A stretch of 64,000 nt of DNA. Source: Chryseobacterium mulctrae. Lineage in GTDB: Bacteria > Bacteroidota > Bacteroidia > Flavobacteriales > Weeksellaceae. Position numbers and translations under genes: made by a program. Shown here piece after piece: positions 7,905-16,700 of the stretch; the stretch's first letter is position 1; every line of letters begins with the position of its first letter. The DNA lies in assembly GCF_006175945.1 (NCBI RefSeq), contig NZ_VAJL01000001.1, positions 558,001-622,000 of the forward strand. The letters are read 5' to 3'. A model generated the notes under the pieces. That model had not been told where the DNA came from. It worked only from the letters and a program-made list of their open reading frames with translations, and searched no databases.

Positions 7905-8747
7905 TTAATATCTCATTAAAACCGCATATGCTTCGTCTTTTACGAATACGGCCGTTGTAGGATCCAGAGTAAGTTCCTTCAACTTTGCATTAACTTCTCT
8001 GTTAAGTTGGGATGGATCTTTCTCAGTTAAAATCGCAATAAGTTCTTTTTGCACGATAGGATCATCTTGATTGAGAAAGATCTGTCGAATATTTTTACTA
8101 ACCTCTGTATTTTCAATATGTACAGATAAAGCTTCAACAGCAGCCAATCTTACATTTGTATTTTCATCCGAAAGTGCTTTTTCAGATAAAATATTGATAA
8201 TTTTTTCATCAGAAGCTGAAAAATTCTTCAGCAGATCTATTCCTCGTAGCCTTGAACTTGCTGAATGTTGATCATTTATCAATTCTAAAGCTTTCAGCTC
8301 GTCAAAATTATTTTCACTCTCAAGATCATCATTCTGAGCAAGACTTTTAGTTTCTACTATTTTCTGTGAATGATTTGCATTATTTTTTGTGAAAGCTTTG
8401 CCTGTATTTTGTTGTATTACAGTTTCTATTTTTACAGTTTCCAAATCATTTTTTTGATTTAAAACATCAACTTTACTTCCATTTTCCTTAAGTTTTTCAT
8501 GAACTGCGATCCTTGTTCTTTCACCTTCGTTTTGATTCCAAAAAGCATAAAGTCCAACACTAAAAATTATAGCTACAGAAGCAGCGGCACTCCACTTTTT
8601 CCACGAAAATAAGGGAACGATTTTTTCTTCGGAAACTGCTGTCTCATTTAATCTTAACATTATTTTATCAAACGTATCTTCCGGAACTTCGAGCGTATCA
8701 AACTCCTCACGGTGGTCTTGAATATATTTTTTAAGCGAATCTTTCAT
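7905..8747 (-). CDS. anti-sigma-like membrane protein with HEAT repeats
   Basis: The 280-residue protein has a cytoplasmic N-terminal part (1-50), one transmembrane helix (about 53-70, KWSAAASVAIIFSVGLYAFW), a polar linker, and a C-terminal part of HEAT-like helical repeats (residues about 160-280, including NVRLAAVEALSVHI and PIVQKELIAILTEKDP). Its gene start overlaps the end of the ECF sigma gene, the usual arrangement for an anti-sigma factor. The inference is that the N-terminus holds the sigma factor at the inner membrane and the HEAT part senses something in the periplasm. It lacks a canonical zinc anti-sigma motif. Confidence 0.75.
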   Translation of the reverse strand: MKDSLKKYIQDHREEFDTLEVPEDTFDKIMLRLNETAVSEEKIVPLFSWKKWSAAASVAIIFSVGLYAFWNQNEGERTRIAVHEKLKENGSKVDVLNQKNDLETVKIETVIQQNTGKAFTKNNANHSQKIVETKSLAQNDDLESENNFDELKALELINDQHSASSRLRGIDLLKNFSASDEKIINILSEKALSDENTNVRLAAVEALSVHIENTEVSKNIRQIFLNQDDPIVQKELIAILTEKDPSQLNREVNAKLKELTLDPTTAVFVKDEAYAVLMRY

Positions 8748-9303
8748 TTTGACTTTTTTGAGTTAGTTTTTCAAAAATTTTCTTTTTAGCACGGTGATAA
8801 TAGCTTCTTACCGTACCTGCCGGAATATTTAAACTTTTTGCTATTTCTTCCTGTGGCATGTCTTCAAACAGAAGAAGATTCACAATGGTTCTGATTTGCA
8901 CCGGAAGCTCTGCAATAGCATTCTGAAGCTCTTCTATACGGAATTCTAAAGCCAGTTTCTCTTCCAGTTCATCATCTTTATCATCCAACATTTTATCGTC
9001 TTCAATTTCAGAAAAATAGACTTTCTTTTTTCTAAGGAAATTAAGTGAATGATTGATTGCAATTCGCTTAACCCACCCTCCGAAACTGTCTGTATTTTTT
9101 AAAGATCTTATCTCCGAAAATACTTTTACAAAAACTTCCTGAAGAATGTCTTCTGCATCTTCCCTATCATTTACAATACGAAATATTGAATTGAAAGCAG
9201 CCTTAGAATAGCGCTGATAAAGCAGAGAATATCCGGAATTGTTTCCGGAACCGCATAGCTCCAACAATTCCCTGTCACTGATATTTACTGTTTTTGTTTT
9301 CAA
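8731..9303 (-). CDS. RNA polymerase ECF sigma factor
   Basis: The 190 residues show the ECF layout. Region 2 includes FNSIFRIVNDREDAEDILQE and the motif GGWVKRIAINHSLNFLRKKK. Region 4 includes EELQNAIAELPVQIRTIVNL and the helix-turn-helix PQEEIAKSLNIPAGTVRSYYHRAKKK. It directs RNA polymerase to stress-type promoters. The start appears to be TTG (9303); no ATG fits at this end. Its stop overlaps the downstream anti-sigma-like gene by 17 bp. An ECF-like promoter (TGCAACA ... CGTCTATT) precedes it at 9333-9362, suggesting autoregulation. It is not closely similar to the two ECF factors at 44 and 49 kb. Confidence 0.92.
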   Translation of the reverse strand: MKTKTVNISDRELLELCGSGNNSGYSLLYQRYSKAAFNSIFRIVNDREDAEDILQEVFVKVFSEIRSLKNTDSFGGWVKRIAINHSLNFLRKKKVYFSEIEDDKMLDDKDDELEEKLALEFRIEELQNAIAELPVQIRTIVNLLLFEDMPQEEIAKSLNIPAGTVRSYYHRAKKKIFEKLTQKSQNERFA

Positions 9304-9332
9304 AAATTATTAGTCGTTTATCGTTTCTATCT

Positions 9333-9362
9333 AATAGACGCAATCACATCGTGAATGTTGCA
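9333..9362 (-). promoter_or_regulatory. ECF-type promoter of the 9.3-kb sigma gene
   Basis: On the minus strand: TGCAACA (9356-9362), a 15-bp spacer, then CGTCTATT (9333-9340). The AAC in the -35 box and CGTC in the -10 box are general ECF promoter hallmarks. The site lies 29 bp upstream of the start codon. Confidence 0.5.
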
Positions 9363-9420
9363 ATTTATTTTATTTTTTTTCGATTTTATTTAAAAAACAT
9401 CGAAAGTTTTCAAATAAAAA

Positions 9421-9444
9421 ATGACTGCCATTAATGACAGTCAT
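9421..9444 (-). terminator. hairpin terminator of purL
   Basis: ATGACTG/CAGTCAT stem (9421-9427 and 9438-9444, loop of 10) with A and T runs on both sides, 52 bp after the purL stop. The whole segment 9417-9447 matches 6184-6214 with one mismatch. Confidence 0.7.
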
Positions 9445-9495
9445 TTTTTTGTTATTTATTTAAAAATATTTTAGCCTTTAATGAGCCTCAATAAT

Positions 9496-12400
9496 CTATT
9501 TAAAGTATTCCACTCCGTTTTTAAAGATATTGTGATAATTCGCTGTTGGAATGTTTTTCATTAATCCTTCTGCGAAACGTTCAGGATGCCCCATTCTACC
9601 GTAGATTTTACCACACGGACTTGTGATCCCTTCAATTCCGAATAATGAGTTATTTGGATTGAACGGCATTCCGTGAGCGATGTTTCCATCTAAATCTAAA
9701 TATTGAGTAGCAATTTGTCCGTTCTCATACAATTTCTGAATTTCTTCTTCCGAAGCCATAAAACGACCTTCACCGTGAGAAATTGGAATGGTGAAAACCT
9801 GATCTTTCATTCCTTTTAACCAAGGCGATTCATCATTTAATACTTTCACATTGACCATTTGAGAAATGTGTCTTCTGATCGCATTATGAGCTAACGTCGG
9901 AGAATTCTCATCCAAATCTTTTATTCTTCCATAAGGCAACAATCCTGACTTAACCAATGCTTGGAAACCGTTGCAAATTCCGATGATCATTCCGTCTCTG
10001 TCAAGCAATTCGTGAACGGCATTTTTCATCTTTCCGTTCTTCAAAACATTCACGATAAACTTAGCAGAACCGTCCGGTTCATCACCCGCAGAAAACCCTC
10101 CGGAGAATGCTAAAATTTGTGACTGTTTAATTTCTTCCACCCACGCATCGATGCTTTCGTCAAGCAACTGATGATTGATATTTATTAAAGGTAAACTACT
10201 TACAACTGCACCTTCTTTTTGGAATGCATTTAGTGTATCGTACTCGCAATTTGTCCCCGGGAAAACCGGTGCAAAAACTCTTGGTTGAGCGATTCCGTGT
10301 TTTTTAATGATAATATTTCTTGGGTTGATTGAGTTTAGTTTTGAATCTAATTCAACCACGATTTTTTCTTTTTCAACCGTTGAGAAAAGGTTTTCAAAAG
10401 TTTTCGTATTTGCTTCAAGTAATTTTTCGATTTCAAAACTCAAATTACTGATTTTCAAAATATTTGAATTTTTAACTTCACCTATTAATTGAAGTTCAAC
10501 ACAGCTTAATCCCTCTGTTGCTTCGATGATTAAACTTCCAATATTTTTAGCTAATAAAACGTTCTCATCAGCAACATTTATCTCAGCTCCCAATCTGTTT
10601 CCGAAACTCATTTTTGCTAAAGCAACTGCAACTCCGCCTTCTTTGATTGTCTTCACAGAAACCACTTTTCCAGCCTTGATATTTTCGAAAATAAGTTCGT
10701 AAACATCTTTCAATTTATCATAGTTTGGAAGTCCGTTTTCCTGTGGAATATGATTGAAGAAATACAGTTTATTTCCTGCCTGTTTAAATTCCGGAGAGAT
10801 GATATTTTTCTTTTCTCCATTAGCACAAGCGAAAGAAATCAACGTTGGCGGAACATTCAAATCCTGATATGTTCCACTCATTGAATCTTTACCTCCAATC
10901 GCAGCTAAACCGAAATTGATTTGAGCATCATAAGCTCCTAAAAGTGAAGCCAAAGGTTTCCCCCATTTTTCTGGATTTTGTCCTAATTTTTCAAAATATT
11001 CCTGGAAACTAAATCTGATATTTTTATAACCGCCACCCATCGCAACGATTTTCGCAACACTTTCTACGACCGCATAAGAAGCCCCTAACAATGAGTTTTG
11101 CTTTGAAATTTCAGCATCAAATCCCCAACTCGCCAAAGAAACCGTTTCGATGTCTTTCGCTCCTAAAATTGGTAACGTCTGAACACTTCCTTCCATCAAA
11201 GTCTGCTGATATTTTCCACCTAAAGGCATTGCAACCGTAGTCGCACCAATCGATGAATCGAACATTTCCAACAAACCTTTTTGAGAAGCAACATTTTTAT
11301 CGCTTAATATTTTTAAGAAATTCTCTTCATTAAAAGTCTGTGCTTCTTCTTTCAATTCATTAAGATGTGTAATCTTAACTTCTTGGCTTTTAGAACAACC
11401 GTTTGTATCCAAAAACTCTCTTGATAGGTCAACAATCTTATCACCTTTCCAGAACATCTGCATTCTTCCTGAATCTGTCACTTTTGCAACTTCAACAGCC
11501 ACAATGTTTTCAGCTTCACAGAATTTGATGAACTGCTCTTTATCTTTTGGTTCAACCACAACCGCCATTCTTTCCTGAGATTCAGAAATAGCAAGCTCGG
11601 TTCCGTTCAAACCTTCGTATTTTAATGGTAAAACACCCAAGTTAACTTCCAAAGAATCAGCGATTTCACCGATTGCTACAGAAACTCCACCCGCTCCGAA
11701 ATCATTTGATTTTTTAATCAATCTCGTCACTTCTGGATTTCTGAATAATCTCTGGATTTTACGTTCTTCAACCGCATTTCCTTTCTGAACTTCAGAACTC
11801 ATCGTGTGGATAGAAGTTTCGTCCTGTTCTTTTGAACTTCCGCTTGCTCCACCAACTCCGTCACGACCCGTTGCACCACCTAAAATGATGATAGAATCAC
11901 CAGCTTCAGGCTTTTCACGTCTTACCCAATCCACAGGGACTGCTCCGGCAACGAAACCAACTTCCATTCTTTTTGCTTTGTAGCCTTCATCGTAGATTTC
12001 AGAAACCATTGTAGTTGCCAAACCGATTTGGTTACCGTAAGAAGAATATCCGTTTGCAGCCTGTTTTGTAATAGTTTTTTGAGGTAATTTTCCTGGTAAA
12101 GTTTTATCAACAGATTCCAACACATCAGCTGCACCCGTCAATCTCATTGCCTGGAAAACAAAAGAACGTCCAGATAAAGGGTCTCTGATTGCGCCACCTA
12201 AACACGTTGAAGCACCTCCGAAAGGTTCGATTTCTGTTGGGTGATTGTGTGTTTCGTTTTTGAATAATAAATACCAAGGTTCTTTTTTACCATCGTATTC
12301 AGCTTCGATTTGAATGGTACAAGCGTTGATCTCGTCTGAAACCACCAAGTTATCAAGCTTTCCGGTTTTGCTAAAATATCTTCCGCAAACAGTCGCCAAG

Positions 12401-13194
12401 TCCATTAAAGAGATTGGTTTCAATTCGCGTCCTAAGAATTTTCTTTTGTCGATATAATCATTGAAAATAGTTTCCAATGTATGTTTAAACTGTCCTTCGA
12501 ACTCAATATTTGACAATTCCGTCTCAAACGTTGTGTGACGACAGTGGTCGCTCCAATATGTGTCTAAAACTTTAAGTTCCGTTTCTGTAGGATTTCTCTG
12601 TTCTGTTTTAAAATATTCCTGAATGAATTTCAAATCATCCAATCCTAAAGCAAAACCGTGATTGTTAAAGAATTCTTCAAGCTGAGCATCATCAAAATTG
12701 ATAAAACCTTCGTGAACAATTACTTTTGACGGCGTTTCTTCCGCAGGAATATTTAAAGTTGATAGATCTTTCTCCTGAGATTCTACTTTATTGATTAAAA
12801 GGTCTTTGATTTTCACCAAATCAGATTCAGAAACTCCTTCGAACTCGATAAGTTTACCGCTTCTTACTTTAGACTTTTCATTTTCAGTCAATAAAGCAAT
12901 ACACTGTTGTGCAGAATCAGCACGCTGATCGTATTGTCCCGGTAAAAATTCTAATGCGAAATGAGTTCCCTGTGCAGGATTTTCTTCGATTAAAATATCA
13001 GTAACCGGATCTACGAAAGTGCTGTTTACCACTTTTTCGAATTCACCATCGTTTAATCCAAAAATATCGTATACGTTATACACTTTTACGCTTTGGATAG
13101 ACGGAACAACCGCTTTTACTTCATCAAAAATTTTTGGACTTTCTACATCGAAAATACCTCTTTTTTCTACGAAAATTCTTTTGTTATTAGACAT
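9496..13194 (-). CDS. purL: phosphoribosylformylglycinamidine synthase (fused PurL-PurQ)
   Basis: The 1232 residues are the large single-chain form. It has the N-terminal PurS-like part, the two ATP-grasp-like FGAM synthase halves (EPFGGASTCLGGAIRDPLSG and the FGAGGVSVAIGEIA motif) and a C-terminal class I glutamine amidotransferase with nucleophile Cys in GICNGFQAL, after the FPGTNCEYDT motif. It converts FGAR, ATP and glutamine to FGAM, the fourth step of purine synthesis, in the cytoplasm. The gene directly upstream (13209, 14 bp) encodes a small membrane protein, and purB lies beyond. The length fits proteobacterial and Bacteroidota purL. Confidence 0.97.
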   Translation of the reverse strand: MSNNKRIFVEKRGIFDVESPKIFDEVKAVVPSIQSVKVYNVYDIFGLNDGEFEKVVNSTFVDPVTDILIEENPAQGTHFALEFLPGQYDQRADSAQQCIALLTENEKSKVRSGKLIEFEGVSESDLVKIKDLLINKVESQEKDLSTLNIPAEETPSKVIVHEGFINFDDAQLEEFFNNHGFALGLDDLKFIQEYFKTEQRNPTETELKVLDTYWSDHCRHTTFETELSNIEFEGQFKHTLETIFNDYIDKRKFLGRELKPISLMDLATVCGRYFSKTGKLDNLVVSDEINACTIQIEAEYDGKKEPWYLLFKNETHNHPTEIEPFGGASTCLGGAIRDPLSGRSFVFQAMRLTGAADVLESVDKTLPGKLPQKTITKQAANGYSSYGNQIGLATTMVSEIYDEGYKAKRMEVGFVAGAVPVDWVRREKPEAGDSIIILGGATGRDGVGGASGSSKEQDETSIHTMSSEVQKGNAVEERKIQRLFRNPEVTRLIKKSNDFGAGGVSVAIGEIADSLEVNLGVLPLKYEGLNGTELAISESQERMAVVVEPKDKEQFIKFCEAENIVAVEVAKVTDSGRMQMFWKGDKIVDLSREFLDTNGCSKSQEVKITHLNELKEEAQTFNEENFLKILSDKNVASQKGLLEMFDSSIGATTVAMPLGGKYQQTLMEGSVQTLPILGAKDIETVSLASWGFDAEISKQNSLLGASYAVVESVAKIVAMGGGYKNIRFSFQEYFEKLGQNPEKWGKPLASLLGAYDAQINFGLAAIGGKDSMSGTYQDLNVPPTLISFACANGEKKNIISPEFKQAGNKLYFFNHIPQENGLPNYDKLKDVYELIFENIKAGKVVSVKTIKEGGVAVALAKMSFGNRLGAEINVADENVLLAKNIGSLIIEATEGLSCVELQLIGEVKNSNILKISNLSFEIEKLLEANTKTFENLFSTVEKEKIVVELDSKLNSINPRNIIIKKHGIAQPRVFAPVFPGTNCEYDTLNAFQKEGAVVSSLPLININHQLLDESIDAWVEEIKQSQILAFSGGFSAGDEPDGSAKFIVNVLKNGKMKNAVHELLDRDGMIIGICNGFQALVKSGLLPYGRIKDLDENSPTLAHNAIRRHISQMVNVKVLNDESPWLKGMKDQVFTIPISHGEGRFMASEEEIQKLYENGQIATQYLDLDGNIAHGMPFNPNNSLFGIEGITSPCGKIYGRMGHPERFAEGLMKNIPTANYHNIFKNGVEYFK

Positions 13195-13208
13195 TAGATG
13201 TCAGATAT

Positions 13209-13541
13209 TTAAATATTATTAGACTTATTTATAGTAGAGCTATTTGATTTGATTTCTTTCAAAAAACTAAAAATTATATATATTATTGAAGTATATAAAA
13301 ATGTAGTTAATAATATTGAAATTATATAAACAACAAGCTCATTACTGAATCGTATTAATGGTACTAAAAAAACAATCGGTGCAATGATAAAGCCCAAGCT
13401 TTCAAAAAAAACATTTTTAAAATCTGAATTTTCATCTGAGATTAAGGCGTACAAAAGTTCTCCGAAAACTATTATAAAAGTTACTGAGTAAATTATTATA
13501 AACAGCTTATATGAAAATTTGTTTTTCAATTTAGTAACCAT
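13209..13541 (-). CDS. small membrane protein, function unknown
   Basis: The 110-residue protein has three or so hydrophobic helices (about 12-34, 48-63 and 68-93) and a polar Ser/Asn-rich C-terminus. No conserved family is recognised. It lies between the purB terminator (13550-13574) and purL, 14 bp before the purL ATG, and would be transcribed into purL. Its low complexity and isolated position suggest a lineage-specific gene. Composition is even more AT-rich than the pur genes around it. Confidence 0.6.
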   Translation of the reverse strand: MVTKLKNKFSYKLFIIIYSVTFIIVFGELLYALISDENSDFKNVFFESLGFIIAPIVFLVPLIRFSNELVVYIISILLTTFLYTSIIYIIFSFLKEIKSNSSTINKSNNI

Positions 13542-13549
13542 TCAAAAAA

Positions 13550-13574
13550 ATATGCAGCCGAAAAGACTGCATAT
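13550..13574 (-). terminator. hairpin terminator of purB
   Basis: ATATGCAG/CTGCATAT stem (13550-13557 and 13567-13574, 9-nt loop), followed on the minus strand by a run of seven T. It lies just after the purB stop. Confidence 0.8.
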
Positions 13575-13577
13575 CAT

Positions 13578-15005
13578 TTATACTTTAAGGTCAGCTTCTA
13601 ATCCTATCAGATCTTTGTTTGCGTCAATTATCGGCTGAACTTCATTGGTAATGAATTCTTCCGTCTGAATTGGTGCAAAACCAATGAAATTTTTAGGATC
13701 AAGAACTTCTTTTAATTTTGATTTGTCTAGCTTTAATGAATCGTCATTTAAGATTCTTTCAATAAGGTCGTTTTCTTTACCTTCTTCTTTTACTTTCTTA
13801 GACGCTTCCATCGAATGAACTCTAATCACTTCGTGGATTTCCTGACGATCTCCACCAGCTTTCACTTCTTCCATGATGATGTATTCTGTCGCCATGAAAG
13901 GAAGTTCTTCCATAATATGCTTATTGATTCTGTTTGGATAAACAACGATTCCGTTCATGATGTTATTCCAAATCAATAGAATCGCATCAACCGCCAAAAA
14001 TGCCTGAGGAATTGTTAATCTCTTGTTTGCGGAATCATCTAAAGTTCTTTCAAACCATTGTGTTGAAGCCACCATTGCAGAACTTGTCGTTAAAGACATA
14101 ACGTATTTTGCCAACGCTCCGATTCTTTCGCTTCTCATTGGATTACGCTTGTAAGCCATTGCAGATGAACCGATTTGGTTTTTCTCGAATGGTTCTTCAA
14201 TTTCTTTCAAATTTTGAAGAAGACGTAGATCGTTGGTGAATTTATGTGCAGATTGAGCAATATTCCCTAATAAAGCCACTACTTTAGCATCGATTTTTCT
14301 ATCGTAAGTCTGACCTGAAACTCCGAAAACTTTTTCGAAACCGAATCTTTTTGATAATTCTTTATCTAAATGTTTTACTTTAGAATAATCACCGTTGAAA
14401 AGCTCTAGGAAACTTGCTGCAGTTCCAGTTGTTCCTTTAACCCCTCTAAAACGTAGTGTTTCTAGGAAGAAATCAAGCTCTTCGATGTCTAGAACCAAAC
14501 TTTGTAACCAAAGTGTTGCTCTTTTTCCAACAGTTGTTAACTGAGCCGGTTGGAAGTGTGTAAATCCTAAAGTCGGTAAATCTTTATACTGAATAGCAAA
14601 ATCAGAAAGATTTTTCATTACGTTAACCAACTTTTTCTTTAAAATTAAAAGTCCGTCACGGATTTGAATTAAATCTGTATTATCTCCTACAAACGCCGAA
14701 GTTGCCCCCAAGTGAATAATTCCTTTTGCAGAAGGCGCAACGTCACCATACGCGTGAACATGAGCCATTACATCATGACGGAATTTTTTCTCGTAAGCTG
14801 CAGCTACTTCATAATCGATGTTTTCTGCATTGGCTTTTAACTCAGCGATTTGCTCGTCTGTAATGTCAAGTCCAAGGTCTTTTTCGATTTCAGCAAGGGC
14901 GATCCAAAGCTTTCTCCAATTCTGGAATTTGTTGTTATGAGAAAAGTTAAATAACATTTCTTCACTGGAGTAGCGCTCTTCCAATGGATTTTTGTAGGAA
15001 TTCAT
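13578..15005 (-). CDS. purB: adenylosuccinate lyase
   Basis: The 475-residue protein belongs to the fumarase/aspartase superfamily. Its signature GSSAMAYKRNPMRSE has Ala where the commonest form has Pro; the mobile Ser and the KRNP core are intact. The HVHAYGDVAPSAKGIIHLGA and THFQPAQLTTVGKR blocks carry the catalytic His residues. It removes fumarate from SAICAR and from adenylosuccinate, two steps of purine synthesis. Length is normal. It is monocistronic with its own terminator; the promoter is not obvious in the 120 bp upstream. Confidence 0.96.
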   Translation of the reverse strand: MNSYKNPLEERYSSEEMLFNFSHNNKFQNWRKLWIALAEIEKDLGLDITDEQIAELKANAENIDYEVAAAYEKKFRHDVMAHVHAYGDVAPSAKGIIHLGATSAFVGDNTDLIQIRDGLLILKKKLVNVMKNLSDFAIQYKDLPTLGFTHFQPAQLTTVGKRATLWLQSLVLDIEELDFFLETLRFRGVKGTTGTAASFLELFNGDYSKVKHLDKELSKRFGFEKVFGVSGQTYDRKIDAKVVALLGNIAQSAHKFTNDLRLLQNLKEIEEPFEKNQIGSSAMAYKRNPMRSERIGALAKYVMSLTTSSAMVASTQWFERTLDDSANKRLTIPQAFLAVDAILLIWNNIMNGIVVYPNRINKHIMEELPFMATEYIIMEEVKAGGDRQEIHEVIRVHSMEASKKVKEEGKENDLIERILNDDSLKLDKSKLKEVLDPKNFIGFAPIQTEEFITNEVQPIIDANKDLIGLEADLKV

Positions 15006-15126
15006 TTCTTTACTTTTACTTTTTAGATATGCAAAAATAAGGATTTTCGGTGAGAGAGAAAAATTGTGATGTTGGTTTTAAATTTTGTTTACATCAAAGT
15101 TATTTTAACCGATTTAAAACTCATTT

Positions 15127-15585
15127 TCAGTTCAGATAAATTCCAAAAAACCAAGTCCAAGCTATTAAAATAATCTGCATGGGAATTCTTTCTTTATACA
15201 AATAAGCCATTCCGGGACCTGAATAATTTGCTTTAAAAATATTGACTTTTTTTCTTGACGAATCGATATTTGCTATAAATATTAACACAAAAAAGATAAT
15301 TAACAAGATTGAAGTAATCTCACGAATTGAAGGAATCATTAAGCCAATTGCTGCGGCAATTTCGATTAAGCCTGTAAAATATACCCAAAACATTTTTGCC
15401 GGAATAAACTCAGGAATCATTAAAGCCATTCCTTTCTGGAATTTAAAATGAGCAAAGCCTGTGAATAGCATAAAAACTGCCATTCCGAGGTTTCCTGAAA
15501 ATACAAGATTCCAATTTCCCTGGAAAATTTTTGTGCCGATTAAAGCTAATGCAAAGGTTACAAAAAGTATTGTTAATAATTTCAT
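15127..15585 (-). CDS. DoxX-like membrane protein
   Basis: The 152-residue protein has four to five hydrophobic helices. A DoxX-type core is visible: the segment GNLGMAVFMLFTGFAHFKF, the PEFIPAKMFWVYFTGLIEIA loop and the motif AAAIGLMIPSIR. DoxX-like proteins are inner-membrane proteins linked to oxidoreductase or quinone functions, but few are characterised. Here a charged loop (SSRKKVNIFKANYSGPG) separates the last two helices. The gene stands alone on the minus strand with repeat sequence upstream. Confidence 0.75.
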   Translation of the reverse strand: MKLLTILFVTFALALIGTKIFQGNWNLVFSGNLGMAVFMLFTGFAHFKFQKGMALMIPEFIPAKMFWVYFTGLIEIAAAIGLMIPSIREITSILLIIFFVLIFIANIDSSRKKVNIFKANYSGPGMAYLYKERIPMQIILIAWTWFFGIYLN

Positions 15586-15603
15586 GTTGCTTGATTAAAA
15601 ACT

Positions 15604-15660
15604 AATTCATACTAAATTCCCACAAATCTCACAGATTTACACACATGATTGAGAATATTT
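15604..15660. repeat. dispersed CACAAAT/CACAGATT intergenic repeat
   Basis: It contains CCCACAAATCTCACAGATTT and ACACATGATTGAGAATATTTG. The end of it closely resembles ACGGATGATTGTGAATATTTG at 20700-20720. Confidence 0.5.
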
Positions 15661-15679
15661 GTTTAAAGGTAAATAAAAA

Positions 15680-15704
15680 AAGAGGTTTCGTGTAAAAACC
15701 TCTT
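15680..15704 (-). terminator. hairpin terminator of the SRPBCC gene at 15727
   Basis: AAGAGGTTT/AAACCTCTT (15680-15688 and 15696-15704, 7-nt loop) followed on the minus strand by T7. It lies 22 bp after the stop. Confidence 0.8.
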
Positions 15705-15726
15705 GATATAAATTATTCAAATCTTA

Positions 15727-16179
15727 TTAATTGGATTCTGCAAGATCCTTTACAATCTGTAAACCTTTTGTAAAACCTTCATTCATGTGGTCTTTCCATT
15801 CGCTTTCAGCCTGAACTTCTGCCTGAAGTTTTACTGTTCCATTATCAAGCGAAATCAGGAAATATTTTTCGAAAGAACCGTTCCACTCCATCACTTCTTT
15901 GCTTTGAGTATCTTCGTTTCCGTCTTTATCAACCATTCCCAAATGTTTGAAAACAATCTGATCAGGTTTTTCGAGACTGTCGATCGTAGAAACCATTCCC
16001 TCACCATCTGAATTGGTGAAGTAGGTTTTTCCGCCAACTTTCCAATCCGATTTCATCAATGAAATTGATTTAGGATTAAAAAATTTTGTCCATTCACTGT
16101 ACGTTTCGGGAGTCCACAAAACGTCCCATATTTTTTGTTTTGGAGCATTAATAATAATGTCGTACGATAAATTTTCCAT
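15727..16179 (-). CDS. SRPBCC (AHSA1-like) domain protein
   Basis: The 150-residue Bet v1-fold protein has the usual N-terminal strand with YDIIINAPKQKIWDVLWTPE, the WTKFFNP loop, a DWKVGGKTYF strand, and a C-terminal amphipathic helix (KDHMNEGFTKGLQIVKDLAE) that closes the hydrophobic cavity. Members bind lipids or hydrophobic ligands or act as Aha1-type co-chaperones; the ligand here is unknown. It is the downstream partner of a paralogue at 16230 (50 bp apart, same strand) and is part of a long cluster of small cavity-fold proteins up to 24 kb. Confidence 0.85.
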   Translation of the reverse strand: MENLSYDIIINAPKQKIWDVLWTPETYSEWTKFFNPKSISLMKSDWKVGGKTYFTNSDGEGMVSTIDSLEKPDQIVFKHLGMVDKDGNEDTQSKEVMEWNGSFEKYFLISLDNGTVKLQAEVQAESEWKDHMNEGFTKGLQIVKDLAESN

Positions 16180-16229
16180 AATAATGATTTTTGTATGTAA
16201 TTTTGGTAAAATGGTATCTTTCTAATAAA

Positions 16230-16658
16230 TCAAAGCTGATTTTCAGCCAGATTCTTCACATTCTGAAGTGCTGCAGGAAATTTTTCTTCAAAAAAATCTT
16301 TAAATTCTGGTGAAGATTTGATGGTTGCTTTTAATATTGTCTCCTCTTCAGTTTCTTCCAAAACATAAGATTCTGTGGCATCACCCCAATCTTGTGGAGT
16401 TTCTATACCGTCATATATTTCACCCAAATGCAAAAAGACCATCTCTTTATTGGGATCATTTTTTAAAACCCGGCTGTACATTCCATTGTTATTAGGATCA
16501 AAAAATTTAATGATGCTGCCTTCATCCCAAGTTCCTACATAAAAAGAACCTTTTGTAAACGCTGAAGTCCATTGTCTGTAATGCATATCGTCCCAAAGAA
16601 CGGTCCATACTTTTTCGGGACTTGCGTTGATTTTTATTTCAAATTTTAAAATTTCCAT
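16230..16658 (-). CDS. SRPBCC (AHSA1-like) domain protein
   Basis: The 142-residue paralogue of the next gene opens with LKFEIKINASPEKVWTVLWD and shows the SYVLEETEEETILKATIKSS strand pair and a C-terminal helix FFEEKFPAALQNVKNLAE. The ligand is unknown. Between this gene and the SDR gene upstream lies a short AGGTTT tandem repeat. The pair looks like a tandem duplication, diverged to roughly a third identity by eye. Confidence 0.83.
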   Translation of the reverse strand: MEILKFEIKINASPEKVWTVLWDDMHYRQWTSAFTKGSFYVGTWDEGSIIKFFDPNNNGMYSRVLKNDPNKEMVFLHLGEIYDGIETPQDWGDATESYVLEETEEETILKATIKSSPEFKDFFEEKFPAALQNVKNLAENQL

Positions 16659-16670
16659 AATTTAATGTAT

Positions 16671-16692
16671 AGGTTTAGGTTTAGGTTTAGGT
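16671..16692. repeat. hexanucleotide tandem repeat AGGTTT
   Basis: It consists of 3.7 exact copies of AGGTTT between the SDR stop (16701) and the SRPBCC start (16658), in the leader of the SRPBCC gene. Confidence 0.8.
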
Positions 16693-16700
16693 AAAATTAT

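Noticed and set aside
9496..13194. Long antisense readings over purL and hutU
   Set aside because: They follow the codon bias of the sense strand and lack starts, leaders and family motifs.
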